Notes under the pieces: model-generated | What the model saw: the letters and a program-made list of their open reading frames with translations, nothing else | Told to the model about the DNA's origin: nothing | Database searches by the model: none | Shown here: positions 38,047 through 47,736 of the stretch, in pieces | Position numbering within the stretch: the first letter of the stretch is position 1 | Layout: each line of letters opens with the position of its first letter | Position numbers and translations under genes: made by a program | Assembly: GCF_020782235.1 (NCBI RefSeq) | Contig: NZ_JAJGNO010000010.1 | Span: 123,251 to 187,250 of the forward strand | Length of the DNA stretch: 64,000 nt | Reading direction: 5' to 3' | Source of the DNA: Sphingobium naphthae | GTDB lineage: Bacteria > Pseudomonadota > Alphaproteobacteria > Sphingomonadales > Sphingomonadaceae

Positions 38047-38235
38047 TTATGAAGCGGGAGCGGTCTTCTTAGGCTGGAAGATGTAGCGTCCGGTCGAGGC
38101 TTCGAGCACAATCTTGCCCTGGCCCTTGGCCTTCCGGCGCTCGGTCTCGAGCCGAATAAGCTCGCCATACCCGCCGACCTTGCGCGCGGCGGTGCCGGCT
38201 TTACGCTGTTGTCCAAGGGTCAGAATGCTCGCCAT
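38047..38235 (-). CDS. Small basic protein heading the membrane operon
   Basis: The 62-residue protein is basic and helical (LGQQRKAGTAARKVGGYGELIRLETERRKAKG) with a short strand-like end (KIVLEASTGRYIF). It is not recognised. It starts at the ATG 38235 and ends 3 bp before the next gene, so it probably leads the operon 38235-36198. No strong ribosome site is visible. Confidence 0.55.
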   Translation of the reverse strand: MASILTLGQQRKAGTAARKVGGYGELIRLETERRKAKGQGKIVLEASTGRYIFQPKKTAPAS

Positions 38236-38302
38236 ATTCGAAAGCTAGTCTCTTTGTGATGCTGCGTAAATGGCGTGCTTCGGATTTTAGTTCCGCTGCG
38301 TG

Positions 38303-38854
38303 TCAGGCCCGGCGGAGCACCCGGCGCGCCGCCTCATTGACGATGTAGACCGCCTGTCGCTGGGCACCGCGGTTGGGATGGTCGACCCGGTAGCCCTGAT
38401 AGTGTCGCCGAACCAGCCCCGCCCGCACAAGCTCGGACACGGCACGGCTGACATTGGTACGCCCCGAGAGACGGATCCGTTTGGCGACCTGGGCTTCGAC
38501 GAGACTTTCAGCTTCGCGCGCATCAGCGGGCATCGCATTGCGCTCGGCCAGCTCACGCCGGACCCGATCCGCGATTGCGAGGCGACGAGGGTCACGCTGC
38601 GCCACCGGCATCAGGGCATCGCATAGCCAGTCCCGGACGGGAATCCGGCGATCCCCCTCCCGAATATAAGGCCCAGCAGATCCGTTCCGGTCGCTGGCTT
38701 GAGCGATGAGGTTGAGCACCATGAAACTATATCGTGGCCGCTGACACACCTCGGTCAGCCGCTCGAGAATAGCAGGCATGTCCAGCACCTCGCGATCAGC
38801 AGAAATGACCGGCGTTATCGAGGCTTCCATGGCGAAAAGATCGGGCTGGAACAT
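38303..38854 (-). CDS. Winged-helix DNA-binding-like protein
   Basis: The 183-residue protein ends with a winged-helix pattern: VAKRIRLSGRTNVSRAVSELVRAGLVRRHYQGYRV, then an AVYIV strand in the wing and a short helix. The N-terminal part is helical (ILERLTEVCQRPRYSFMVLNLIAQ) and includes a basic IREGDRRIPVRDWLCDAL. The layout recalls plasmid or phage replication/transcription regulators, but no family is firm. It precedes the membrane operon by 67 bp in the same direction. Confidence 0.62.
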   Translation of the reverse strand: MFQPDLFAMEASITPVISADREVLDMPAILERLTEVCQRPRYSFMVLNLIAQASDRNGSAGPYIREGDRRIPVRDWLCDALMPVAQRDPRRLAIADRVRRELAERNAMPADAREAESLVEAQVAKRIRLSGRTNVSRAVSELVRAGLVRRHYQGYRVDHPNRGAQRQAVYIVNEAARRVLRRA

Positions 38855-38964
38855 GGGAACATTTCAAGCACATCCCACACCCAATGTGAATCCCTCTCAG
38901 AGAGCCAACGCCGTTTTGAACAGTCGTGGCACTTCACCGCAGCGCTGACGCAATCCCCATTTGT

Positions 38965-39288
38965 TTACACATCGTCCTTGCCGACCGGCCCTCCCTCGCC
39001 TTCGAGGCGATTGAGAGCGCGGACGTCACGCGCATTGAACCGCAACCGAACCCCGATACCGCCCTCCTTCCCTTCCGGAAGGAAAACAGCGCCACACTCT
39101 TCGAGATAATGTAGCAGGCGCAGTGTTGCATCCGGATCGAGCTCTCTGATCCCGTCTTCAAACGCAGCGAGGTCGTCCTCATCGACGGCGACAGCGAGCG
39201 CAGCGTGCGCGCGAGGCACTTCGACGAGGCTGCGCGCGGCAAGGGCGAGCTTGCCAACCAGCGGCGGGCGGGTCTCACGCATGATCAA
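38965..39288 (-). CDS. Hypothetical protein
   Basis: The 107-residue frame is acidic and helical (LAVAVDEDDLAAFEDGIRELDPDATLRLLHYLEE) with a possible strand near GIGVRLRFNARDV. It has normal composition for coding DNA here, but a ribosome site is not clear. No family is recognised. It is flanked by a 110-bp and a 142-bp gap. Confidence 0.5.
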   Translation of the reverse strand: MIMRETRPPLVGKLALAARSLVEVPRAHAALAVAVDEDDLAAFEDGIRELDPDATLRLLHYLEECGAVFLPEGKEGGIGVRLRFNARDVRALNRLEGEGGPVGKDDV

Positions 39289-39372
39289 TTACTCCTGATT
39301 GTTGTTGAATTGGCGAGAGGCCTACGGCCATTCAGCTGCTCCCCATCGCCGGTTCGGTCGCAAAGAGTCGCC

Positions 39373-39406
39373 TCTGTCACTTTACCGCCTCGGGTAAAGT
39401 GACAGA
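39373..39406. terminator. Perfect 14-bp hairpin upstream of 39288 and downstream of the DUF5623 gene
   Basis: TCTGTCACTTTACC at 39373-39386 pairs exactly with GGTAAAGTGACAGA at 39393-39406 around GCCTCG. No long T run follows in either direction. It could end the DUF5623 transcript or be a protein-binding palindrome. Confidence 0.55.
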
Positions 39407-39430
39407 AGTGGTCTCTCGCAGGAGCTCTGC

Positions 39431-40204
39431 TCAGACATCGGAGACGTCCTCGTTGGTAATCGCATCGGGACCAGCACCAAGATCGGCAAGTTTCCGCCCA
39501 AGGAGGTCCGCGTAGGCTGGCGGACAGAGGAGATAGAGCTCCGTACCAAAGCCGTACATGCTGCCCCAGTCGCTGCGGAATGTACGCCAACCATGCCGGG
39601 CCTCCCAGGCAGCCTGAACCTCGCTACGCATCGCAGCGCGTCCAGGATATGGCTGGGTTACCAGCACATAGGCCCGCGCCTCCGGATCGAACCAACAGCT
39701 GTCATGATCCGCAATGGGCGGCCGATTGTCCCAGTCGCCCTTGGGATAGCAGCGCCGCGATCGCGATGGTTTGAGGCCTGTCGCATCCATGAATTGAAGT
39801 GCGCGGGCGACCCTCGCTACGTCGATTATGCTCGCCTCGCGGTCCCGCATGCTGCCATCGCTGATGAGCCGTGCCTCTCCGTCGATGCGGCAGCCGCCCA
39901 GTGTTTCGACCAGCTGGTGGGGCTTCACCAGCTCGCACAACGCGTGCTTCAGGCTGATCGATGCTGCTACCTGCCCACCGGTTCGCTCCTTCCGGCTCCA
40001 CCAGCCCTGGCTGATCTCGATCCGATTTGACCAGGGGGATGCGGGTGCCAGCTCCGGCAGCTCCTTGAGTGCATGAGCGAAGTTCTGAAATCCACCGCCG
40101 CGTGCGGCGGTGTCCAGCGCCTGGTAGCGAGGGATATCCTGCTCACGCGCGATCTTGCGCGCGCGCAGCTTAACATCCGAAATCTTCTGGAAACTATATG
40201 CCAT
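39431..40204 (-). CDS. DUF5623 domain-containing protein
   Basis: The 257-residue protein starts AYSFQKISDVKLRARKIARE and contains ALDTAARGGGFQNFAHAL, a pattern typical of DUF5623 and glyoxalase-related proteins near conjugative and mobile regions. The middle and C-terminus (YPKGDWDNRPPIADHDSCW, TELYLLCPPAYADLLG) are family-like. Function is unknown. The ATG at 40204 is chosen because a GGAGA site lies six bases upstream; an ATG two codons earlier has no spacing and longer starts lack sites. Confidence 0.7.
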   Translation of the reverse strand: MAYSFQKISDVKLRARKIAREQDIPRYQALDTAARGGGFQNFAHALKELPELAPASPWSNRIEISQGWWSRKERTGGQVAASISLKHALCELVKPHQLVETLGGCRIDGEARLISDGSMRDREASIIDVARVARALQFMDATGLKPSRSRRCYPKGDWDNRPPIADHDSCWFDPEARAYVLVTQPYPGRAAMRSEVQAAWEARHGWRTFRSDWGSMYGFGTELYLLCPPAYADLLGRKLADLGAGPDAITNEDVSDV

Positions 40205-40383
40205 CGCCATTCTCCGTCGGCTTCGGAAAACGTCGCCTGCTACCGTCGCCCAATGCCGCGAAAACGGGATGGGAATCAGAAATTCATACAGTGCCACGAA
40301 GGCTTCGCTTGAGCAGGCGGCCGGCCACTGCGATGACCGACGCCTTCATTTCATCTTGGTGTTCTTCTGTCAATTGGACAGGG

Positions 40384-41418
40384 TCATCGCGGCTCTACGA
40401 TCTGGGCGATCAGATCGGTGAGATCATACCCCTCGCGCGCATAGAAGAGGCGCCAACCTTGCTTTCTGCATTTGCCCAGCTTGCGGCGATCACGCTCCTG
40501 CGTCCGGATGAAGGCGTCTTCTCCGCCAAAAAATGCGACAGGCAGATCATGCTGAGCGCCCTGGAACTCGATCGCGGTACGCAGCGAAGGAATGGCGATG
40601 TCGAGATGCTGTCGCCCTAGCCAATCTGGCCGGTGATGCTGAAGCACATCGAGCGCGGGAAACGCTGCCTTCAGCTCGTAGTAAAGTCTGGTTTCGGAAA
40701 TCCACCCTTCGCCGACGCGTGGAAGATCGCTCTCCTCACGCCAGGTGTTCTCGGCGTCGCGGATCAACGCCATGCATTCGGCCTCCGCCCGCTTTGAATA
40801 GGAAAAATGCCAGCCGCCCGGCGGCTGAACCACGAGGTAGCTGGGATGACCGTTGAAGAGGCTATACCCTGCCTTGTGCTGGTGAGCGTCCTGCGTCCAG
40901 TGAACAATATCGACGGGGTTGCCATGTGCCGCGCGCTCATCCAGCTGGAGCTGGATAAATTGTTCGACCCTCAGCAGGTTCTCCCTGCCGAATTTCGTCA
41001 CCTTCGGACCGAATAGCGCGGTGATGTCGCGCGCCGCCGGTGGCCTGCCCAGGCTGAGCTTGAGATCGAGGATATTGCTCGCGCGCAGGCTTGCACGGCC
41101 TCCAAGACCCGGTAGCGGCATGAGCGCCAGGCCGCGATCAAGGTCTTTTGCGCCTACGGCCGCATCGCTCGCCCAAATCTCAAAATACTCGGCAAGATCA
41201 GGTGCGACCTTCTGGCCGATGCCTATGAGCCGGTCGGCGGCGGCCCGCCACTTTGCGCGATCGCCATCAGAGCGCACCGCGGGCATGTCCCAGAAATCAA
41301 TCACCTCACGCTGACAGGGAAGATCCGCGATCAGCTTGATCGCCTGATCGAATGCCTCCTCTCTGTTCAATGTCGTCCCCCGATGCCGTCCGATGCTCCA
41401 GCCGACAATTCGGCCCAT
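40384..41418 (-). CDS. Protein with C-terminal Vsr/EDxHD-like nuclease-fold domain
   Basis: The 344-residue protein has an unrecognised N-terminal two thirds and a C-terminal domain (about 245-340) resembling small PD-(D/E)xK nucleases of the Vsr type. Its features are SETRLYYELKAAFP, D273 in LDIAIPSLRTAIEFQGAQH with the following E-x-Q-x-x-x-H, and a conserved FFGGEDAFIRTQERDRRK. The acidic D and E and the trailing K are the expected metal and catalytic positions. It is 14 bp downstream of the dnaE2 stop in the same direction. A repair or defence role is possible. Confidence 0.7.
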   Translation of the reverse strand: MGRIVGWSIGRHRGTTLNREEAFDQAIKLIADLPCQREVIDFWDMPAVRSDGDRAKWRAAADRLIGIGQKVAPDLAEYFEIWASDAAVGAKDLDRGLALMPLPGLGGRASLRASNILDLKLSLGRPPAARDITALFGPKVTKFGRENLLRVEQFIQLQLDERAAHGNPVDIVHWTQDAHQHKAGYSLFNGHPSYLVVQPPGGWHFSYSKRAEAECMALIRDAENTWREESDLPRVGEGWISETRLYYELKAAFPALDVLQHHRPDWLGRQHLDIAIPSLRTAIEFQGAQHDLPVAFFGGEDAFIRTQERDRRKLGKCRKQGWRLFYAREGYDLTDLIAQIVEPR

Positions 41419-41431
41419 TGCAGCGACAACG

Positions 41432-44400
41432 TCAATGAAAGTCCCGCGACTTTATTCTGACCATTGTCGCTTTCGGCCCATCGCGCGCATCCGGTCCGCC
41501 GCCACGCGTCGCGCCATCAGCGGGTGCAGCCAGATGCGGCAGTGACCCACTCCCGATCGAACGGAGCATGGGCGTGTAATCGATGATTTTGTCGATGATG
41601 ATATGGGTGACGATACCTTCTCGCTGCAGACGCCCGCGCAAGCCGACCATTGCCGAAGACAGGACGGTGCGGCGCTGTGCTTCGAAGCGATCGGGCCATA
41701 AAATCCCGTTTGCGATCCCCGTCTCATCCTCGATTGTAATGAAAAGCACGCCTTTTGCCGAGCCGGGCTTCTGACGGACCAGGATGATGCCTGCCACTTC
41801 CACATGCCGGCCATCCTTGACCTGATCGAGATCGGCGGCAGCCTTGACGCCGCGGCGGCGCAGCTCCTCGCGCAAGAACTGGACAGGGTGCGCCCTTAGC
41901 GAAAGTTGAATGGTCCGGTAGTCCTCGACCACCTCGCGCCCCTCGCTGAGCGGTTCGAGCGTCACCATAGGCTCCTGGCTTTCCGGGCTGATCGCACCCT
42001 CACGTGCGTCGGCTGCCGCAAACAACGGGAGTGGAGCATCACCCAAACCCTTGACCTGCCAGAGTGCCTGACGACGATCATGCGCGAGACTATGAAAGGC
42101 GTCTGCTTCCGCTAGCCGCTCTATCGCCACCGGCGGTACGCCTGCCCGCCGCCATACGGCTTCGACGCTCTTGAAAGGCTCCTCGCCACGGGCCGACACG
42201 ATCATCGCACCATGAAGGTTGGACAAACCGCGGGCCATTCGCAATCCAAGCCGCACCGCCAGAAACCGTCCCCTGCCCTGCTCGAGAGTGCAGTCCCAGC
42301 GACTGGCGTTCACGCAGGGCGGGCGGATTTCGACGCCATGCGCGCGCGCGTCACGGACAATCTGCGCCGGCGCATAGAACCCCATCGGCTGCGCATTCAG
42401 GAGTGCGGCGCAAAAGACATCGGGATGATGGCATTTCATCCAACTGGAGGCGTAGGCGATCTTCGCAAAACTTGCCGCATGGCTCTCTGGGAAGCCATAG
42501 GATCCAAAGCCCTCAATTTGCTTGAAAGTGCGTTCAGCGAAATCTCGCGGATAGCCCCTCCTCACCATGCCTTCGACGAGCTTGTCGTAAAAATGGCTGA
42601 CGCCGCCGGTGAATTTGAAAGTAGCCATGGCCCGGCGCAGTTGATCGGCCTCAGCCGGTGTGAAACCCGCACCGACTATCGCGACTTTCATCGCTTGCTC
42701 CTGAAAAAGGGGCACGCCCAGCGTCTTTTCCAGGACGGCCCGAAGTTCGGGACGCGGATACTCAGCCTTTTCCGTCCCCTCGCGCCGACGCAGATAGGGA
42801 TGAACCATATCGCCCTGGATCGGTCCCGGCCGGACAATCGCCACTTCGATCACCAGATCATAGAATTTCACAGGCTTGATCCGCGGCAGCATCGACATTT
42901 GCGCCCTGCTCTCGATCTGGAAAACGCCCAGCGTGTCAGCACGCTGGATCATCGCGAAGACAGCCGGATCATCGTGCTGGAGCGTCGGCGACGCCATTGT
43001 CATCGCTACTCCGCGATGTTCCTCGAGCAAGGCAAAGGCCCGGCGCATGCAGCCCAGCATGCCCAGTCCAAGAATGTCGACCTTCATGAACTTCATCGCA
43101 TCGATGTCGTCCTTATCCCATTCTATCACCTGGCGGTCGTCCATGGCGGCCGGCTCAATGGGGACCAGTTCGTCCAGCCGGTCGGAGGTGAGGACGAAGC
43201 CGCCGGGATGCTGTGAGAGGTGCCGCGGCGCACCAATAAGCTCGCGCGCCAGGGAGAGGGTCATTGAAAGGCGTGGATCGCTGGTATCGAGATTAAGTTC
43301 ACGTGCCTGTTCGTCGCTTACACCCTCGATAGACCAGCCCCAGATCAAACCCGAGAGCGCCCCTGTCATGTCGGCGGGAAGCCCCAATGCCTTGCCGACA
43401 TCGCGCAATGCGCCGCGCGCCCGATATCGGGTCACCACGGCCGTCAGGGCGGCACGGGTCCGGCCGTAGGTTTCATAGATCCATTGAATGATCTCTTCAC
43501 GGCGCTCATGTTCAAAATCGACATCGATATCGGGCGGCTCCTTGCGCTCGCCCGAAACAAACCGCTCGAAAAGCAGCTCATGCTTGATCGGATCAATCGA
43601 GGTGATCCCAAGCACGAAGCAAACGCAGCTGTTCGCTGCCGAGCCCCGTCCCTGGCAAAGGATCTTCCGCCGGCGCGCCTCGGCAACGATGCTGTTTACC
43701 GTCAGGAAGTAGGGCGCATAGCTCAGCTGATCGATCAGCGTGAGCTCGTGTGCCAGCTGATCGCAATAGGCCTTCGGCACGCCTTGGGGGAACATGCGGG
43801 CTGCCGCAGCCGCAGTCAGCCGCTCGAGCAGCATCTGCGGGGTTTCCCCTGCGACTGCCTCCTGAGGATATTGATATTGAAGCTGGCCCAGATCGAACGC
43901 GCAGGCGCCTGCGATATCACGGGATGCGGTAATGGCGTCGGGATAAAGACTGAAGCGCCGCTCCATTTCGCTGCCGGTTTTTAGGTGTCGATCGGCGTAT
44001 CGCTCACGCTTGAAACCCATGGCGTCGATGGTCGTTCGATGGCGGATCGCCGTGACGACGTCCTGCAAGAGCTCTCGCTCGACGCTATGATAGAGGACAT
44101 CGCCAAGGGCGACACGCCGAACGCCGAATTCCCGCCCCTGTGCGTCCAGTTCGTATATTCTCAGCGCATCATCCGGCCGCCGCCTTAGCGACAGGCCCAG
44201 ATAGCCTTGCTGGCCGAAGATCGAGACAAGGCGTTGCAGGGCGGCCGCATTGGTCTCATCAGGTAGATCAGGCAAAAGGATGGCGATCAGCCCTTCCGAC
44301 CATGGTGGCAGATCATCCCAATGCAGCTCGCAGCGGCCCTTGCCAGCGCGGCCTTTCCCAAGAGTCAGTAGACGGCAGAGCCGGGTCCAGCCCAGACGGT

Positions 44401-44650
44401 CAGTGGGATAGAGCAGAAGGCTGGTCCCGCATGCGAGATCGACCCGCGTACCGGGAATAAGCCTGACACCTGTTTCCTTTGATGCTTCCCAGGCACGCAC
44501 CAGTCCGGCGACCGAGTTGCGATCCACGATGCCAAGAGCAGACAGGCCCAGCGCAGCTGCCTGCCCAAACAGTTCCTCGCATGACGACACGCCGCGCAGG
44601 AAAGAGAAATGCGTGGCGACCTGCAGCTCGACATAGCCCGACGCACTCAT
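41432..44650 (-). CDS. dnaE2: Error-prone DNA polymerase III alpha-type subunit DnaE2
   Basis: The 1072-residue polymerase starts with a PHP domain ([21 protein letters not shown]) and has the catalytic acid motif PPDIDVDF followed by [14 protein letters not shown], with the third acid in [19 protein letters not shown]-terminal OB fold is seen near [23 protein letters not shown]. It carries out translesion synthesis with ImuA and ImuB in SOS mutagenesis. The ATG at 44650 is chosen because it overlaps the imuB stop (ATGA) and starts the PHP domain. Confidence 0.96.
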   Translation of the reverse strand: MSASGYVELQVATHFSFLRGVSSCEELFGQAAALGLSALGIVDRNSVAGLVRAWEASKETGVRLIPGTRVDLACGTSLLLYPTDRLGWTRLCRLLTLGKGRAGKGRCELHWDDLPPWSEGLIAILLPDLPDETNAAALQRLVSIFGQQGYLGLSLRRRPDDALRIYELDAQGREFGVRRVALGDVLYHSVERELLQDVVTAIRHRTTIDAMGFKRERYADRHLKTGSEMERRFSLYPDAITASRDIAGACAFDLGQLQYQYPQEAVAGETPQMLLERLTAAAAARMFPQGVPKAYCDQLAHELTLIDQLSYAPYFLTVNSIVAEARRRKILCQGRGSAANSCVCFVLGITSIDPIKHELLFERFVSGERKEPPDIDVDFEHERREEIIQWIYETYGRTRAALTAVVTRYRARGALRDVGKALGLPADMTGALSGLIWGWSIEGVSDEQARELNLDTSDPRLSMTLSLARELIGAPRHLSQHPGGFVLTSDRLDELVPIEPAAMDDRQVIEWDKDDIDAMKFMKVDILGLGMLGCMRRAFALLEEHRGVAMTMASPTLQHDDPAVFAMIQRADTLGVFQIESRAQMSMLPRIKPVKFYDLVIEVAIVRPGPIQGDMVHPYLRRREGTEKAEYPRPELRAVLEKTLGVPLFQEQAMKVAIVGAGFTPAEADQLRRAMATFKFTGGVSHFYDKLVEGMVRRGYPRDFAERTFKQIEGFGSYGFPESHAASFAKIAYASSWMKCHHPDVFCAALLNAQPMGFYAPAQIVRDARAHGVEIRPPCVNASRWDCTLEQGRGRFLAVRLGLRMARGLSNLHGAMIVSARGEEPFKSVEAVWRRAGVPPVAIERLAEADAFHSLAHDRRQALWQVKGLGDAPLPLFAAADAREGAISPESQEPMVTLEPLSEGREVVEDYRTIQLSLRAHPVQFLREELRRRGVKAAADLDQVKDGRHVEVAGIILVRQKPGSAKGVLFITIEDETGIANGILWPDRFEAQRRTVLSSAMVGLRGRLQREGIVTHIIIDKIIDYTPMLRSIGSGSLPHLAAPADGATRGGGPDARDGPKATMVRIKSRDFH

Positions 44651-46455
44651 CCGAAGATCCCGTGGATGTGCCATGAAAGGTCGCCCGAACAGGCATGCTC
44701 GCCATCCCCTCGACGGAAAACCCAGAACCGCTCGCCATGCTCGTTCTCGACCCGGAAATAATCTCGAACGGCGTGGCTTTCGGCGGGTCGACGCCACCAT
44801 TCCCCACGGATACGCTCAGGCCCATCGGCGCAGATGATCGTATGGGTGACGCCGCGCCATTTGAATCGCTTGGGAGGGTGATCGGGCAACCCTGCCAGCA
44901 CATTTTCGATGCGTTCAGGCCTCCGCAGCATCCTGGCAGGTCTCGGCCACAAGGTGGACCAGCAATTGGCTACCTCCAGCGGGAAGACCCGCCCGATGCT
45001 ACGCTCAGGAACATCGCTCTCACGTGCCGTTGGTCGATAAATCGCGGCTTGCCCCAGGCGCGTGACGATCTGATCGACCAGCGAAGCGAGGTCTGCAGGC
45101 GCATTCTCACCAAAATCGGCTGTCAGCGCAATCGGATCGAGCGGCTCGGATCGCAGGGCAATGAGCCGCATGCTGTCGATGCCGAAGCCCGGGTCGATCG
45201 TCTCGATCTTCATCGTCAAAAGGCGGAGCATATGGGCAATGTCACGCGTACCTCGCGCCGTTCCGACAACCACTGCCTGTTCCGCGCGATCGACCCGCTC
45301 ACAGACGAGACGCAGAATCCTGACACCGAGCCCTCGCGACAGCAGGAGTCTTGCAAGGTCTTGCGTCAGATCGGCGATGACACGGGCGATCGTCTCGGCT
45401 GCGCCGATTGGCTCAGCAAAGCGCCTTACAACGTCCGGCATCTCGAAAGGGACGACCGGAACGAGCGGCTCTGCAAGCCGTCCGGTTGCCTGGTCCAGCC
45501 GGCGGAGCAAGCTACCACCCAAGCGCCGGCTCAGAGGCGCACGAGGCATCGCGACCAGATCGCCGATCCGTTCGATGCCCAGCCGCTGCGCGCCATCCCG
45601 CTGACGCTCGTCGAGTCTGAGGGCCGCTATCGGCATCGAACCCAGAGCAGTTAGTTCCTCATGCGTGCGGCAGATCGAGATCCGCTCCTTTCCAAAGCGG
45701 GCAAGGGCATGGGCAGCACCAACCGTATCGGCGATGGCGATCCGCCCAAACAGGCCGGCTCGGTGGCAAAAGCGAAGAATATGGCGCGCCATCCTCTGCT
45801 CTCCGTCGAACAGATGCGCCACGCCGCTGATATCCATGAGCAAGCCATCCAGTTCATCGACCTGCGCCGTCGGAGTCCAGCGTCGGACGGCAAACAAAGC
45901 CAAACGGTGCAGGAGCGCTCGATCGCCTTGCGGATCTGCATCCCGAACATCCAGATCCGGCATCAAGGCCCGGGCATGCGTCAGCGCCATCCCAGGGTGC
46001 AGACCGGCAGCGGCTGCAGCATCATCCACAGCCGCAAGGATCATCCGCTGCTTCTGAGCAATGGTCGTCACCATTGGCGGGAACATCTGCTCTACCCCGC
46101 TGGCAACCGGCTTGGCCTTTGTAGGAGAGGACATGGCGCGAAACGGATTGTCGGCAACTTCTGAGCGCCGACCAAGCTCGCGAGCGCTAGGACGCTGATG
46201 GACCGGGAGGCTTTCAATCTGCTGAGCGCGCATCTGCATCGCTGCGCCTGCACCTTGCGACTGCGCCCAACGCGCACCTGGCCTCCACCCGCCCCCACGC
46301 GGACAGGAGCAGGACGACCCGTCGTCGCTTTCCAGCGGCGGGACTGCCAATGGCGATCCGGAATTCCGTTCAGGCTGCCTGCCGCGCCTCGCCTCTTCGC
46401 GGCGGAGCCGGTCGACGGCGAGGCTCGGCAGGTACAGCGACGCGACCCTGCGCAT
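44647..46455 (-). CDS. imuB: ImuB, Y-family polymerase-like mutagenesis protein
   Basis: The 602-residue protein starts [18 protein letters not shown] and has a UmuC-like palm and thumb ([41 protein letters not shown]). ImuB proteins have lost polymerase catalysis and act as adapter between the beta clamp, ImuA and DnaE2. An insertion of about 100 residues near 30-130 is Ser/Arg/Gly-rich. The ATG at 46455 has a GGAGGGG ribosome site; a longer start runs over imuA. It overlaps imuA by 86 bp and dnaE2 by 4 bp. Confidence 0.94.
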   Translation of the reverse strand: MRRVASLYLPSLAVDRLRREEARRGRQPERNSGSPLAVPPLESDDGSSCSCPRGGGWRPGARWAQSQGAGAAMQMRAQQIESLPVHQRPSARELGRRSEVADNPFRAMSSPTKAKPVASGVEQMFPPMVTTIAQKQRMILAAVDDAAAAAGLHPGMALTHARALMPDLDVRDADPQGDRALLHRLALFAVRRWTPTAQVDELDGLLMDISGVAHLFDGEQRMARHILRFCHRAGLFGRIAIADTVGAAHALARFGKERISICRTHEELTALGSMPIAALRLDERQRDGAQRLGIERIGDLVAMPRAPLSRRLGGSLLRRLDQATGRLAEPLVPVVPFEMPDVVRRFAEPIGAAETIARVIADLTQDLARLLLSRGLGVRILRLVCERVDRAEQAVVVGTARGTRDIAHMLRLLTMKIETIDPGFGIDSMRLIALRSEPLDPIALTADFGENAPADLASLVDQIVTRLGQAAIYRPTARESDVPERSIGRVFPLEVANCWSTLWPRPARMLRRPERIENVLAGLPDHPPKRFKWRGVTHTIICADGPERIRGEWWRRPAESHAVRDYFRVENEHGERFWVFRRGDGEHACSGDLSWHIHGIFG

Positions 46456-47131
46456 CACACCCCTCCAGCAACCAGGTAAAAGGATCACCGCCACGCTGCC
46501 GCATGAGCGAAACCTGCCAGCGCGGTCGCCCGACACCCGCAACCGGGAGCGGAGAAGAAGGCGCACAGCCGATCCGCCAGCGCGTGACGGCCGAAGACGG
46601 CGTGGACAGGGGATCATCGCTTGCCTTGCACCACCGCCGCAGGAGCAGAGCGGTCGTGCCACCCTCCTCCGCCGCAAGCTGGAGGCGCCGCGTCGCCGTC
46701 ATGCCAACCCGCGTAACCTCGCATACCACTGCGGCAAGCGCACCATGCCGGAGCGCCTCTTCCATTACCGCAAGCGCATCCTCGTCCTTGCCCGCCTCGA
46801 CCTGAATGAGGCGATCGGCAGCGATTCCCGCGCTGGCAAGGCCAGGCGCAAAAAGATCGGGGCTTGCCATGATCCAGAGGATATCCGCCGTAGAAGCACG
46901 CGAGGCTATGCCGGCCGCGAACAGGCTCGCAGCCGCATCATCTCCCATACTGGCAGTCTGACCGGCGAACTCGTGCAAGGCTGCCGATGCGAGCCCTCCC
47001 CCGGCGAGCCGCTCGTCCAAGGCTGCGACCGCAAAAGGCAGATACTCCGCCTCAGGCCGAAGCACAGGCGAAATTGCCTGGATTTCAGCCATGAGGGCTT
47101 GAAGCCTTTCAGATTTGGACGCGATCGACAT
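46370..47131 (-). CDS. imuA: ImuA, RecA/SulA-like mutagenesis protein
   Basis: The 253-residue protein shows the ImuA pattern: FAVAALDERLAGGGLASAALHEFAG, ILWIMASPDLFAPGL and TRRLQLAAEEGGTTALLLRR, a RecA-like fold without a good P-loop. It is required with ImuB and DnaE2 for damage-induced mutagenesis. A LexA box lies at 47153-47167, 22 bp upstream. The C-terminal 28 codons overlap imuB in another frame, and both frames look used. Confidence 0.93.
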   Translation of the reverse strand: MSIASKSERLQALMAEIQAISPVLRPEAEYLPFAVAALDERLAGGGLASAALHEFAGQTASMGDDAAASLFAAGIASRASTADILWIMASPDLFAPGLASAGIAADRLIQVEAGKDEDALAVMEEALRHGALAAVVCEVTRVGMTATRRLQLAAEEGGTTALLLRRWCKASDDPLSTPSSAVTRWRIGCAPSSPLPVAGVGRPRWQVSLMRQRGGDPFTWLLEGCDAQGRVAVPAEPRRRPAPPRRGEARQAA

Positions 47132-47152
47132 AGCAAAGACGGGGACTCGTTT

Positions 47153-47167
47153 GTTCGCTATATGTTC
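47153..47167 (-). promoter_or_regulatory. LexA (SOS) box of imuA-imuB-dnaE2
   Basis: GTTC-N7-GTTC reads exactly, the direct-repeat LexA box of alphaproteobacteria, centred about 30 bp upstream of the imuA ATG. Confidence 0.87.
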
Positions 47168-47548
47168 TCATCCTGCTTTCCGGGAGTCAATTGATTCGGT
47201 TCCAGCGATTGGAAGGTTTGCGACCAGCGGATCAGCTTGATCCGGGTTACCGAAAAGCGGCCCGCCAGCTTCGGGTGGCCGGGCGTTCCCGTCCTGATCG
47301 GCCGATCCGCACCACGTCAGCAAGAACCGGCGTTCGAGCGCGACCGCTATGCGCTCGACCATCTCGACGCGCGCGCCGCGGGCCTTGATAGGGTTGCGAT
47401 CGGCAAGCGCTCTCCTCAGCCAGGCAGGCGCGAGGGAGATGGCAATCGAAATATCAACACGCATCTGGTGGGCAAGGCCAAGACGATCGCGCCCCTCCGG
47501 GACGATGATGTCGTCAGGCAAAAATTCCTCGGGGTCATTGGCATCCAT
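47168..47548 (-). CDS. DUF6771-like small protein, SOS-linked
   Basis: The product (126 residues from 47548) contains RVDISIAISLAPAWLRRALADRN and MVERIAVALERRF, similar to the DUF6771 proteins of sphingomonads, function unknown. The frame is open to 47668, but a LexA box at 47558-47572 lies in that part, so a start at 47548 or later is more likely. No ribosome site is obvious. Its stop abuts the imuA LexA box. Confidence 0.58.
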   Translation of the reverse strand: MDANDPEEFLPDDIIVPEGRDRLGLAHQMRVDISIAISLAPAWLRRALADRNPIKARGARVEMVERIAVALERRFLLTWCGSADQDGNARPPEAGGPLFGNPDQADPLVANLPIAGTESIDSRKAG

Positions 47549-47557
47549 CGCGCCATG

Positions 47558-47572
47558 GAACATAGTGTGAAC
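47558..47572. promoter_or_regulatory. Second LexA-type (SOS) box
   Basis: GAAC-N7-GAAC, the complement of GTTC-N7-GTTC, is exact. It lies 10 bp before the DUF6771-like ATG on the minus strand and 165 bp before the plus-strand RelA/SpoT-domain gene, so it may control either. Confidence 0.65.
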
Positions 47573-47736
47573 ATGAGTCGCAAGCGCTGAATCGGGTGGG
47601 GGTCTGATATCCACAGGAGAAGGTCCAGCGCTCTGCTGCGGAAGCGCGATTAGAACTCGGCAGCGCAACGACAGATCGCTAATAGTCCAGAGCGGACCGC
47701 ACAGGGCACGCCTGATCGAATGAATTTGGGGTTTTC

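Noticed and set aside
38842..38870. Two GAAC repeats before the winged-helix gene
   Set aside because: The spacing is four bases, not the seven of a LexA box.
47198..47217. CueR-like dyad GGTTCC...GGAAGGT
   Set aside because: It lies inside the 3' end of a coding region and has no TTGACC or -10, so chance is likely.
47573..47668. Longer start of the DUF6771-like gene
   Set aside because: The LexA box falls in the extended part, and the added residues are low-complexity.
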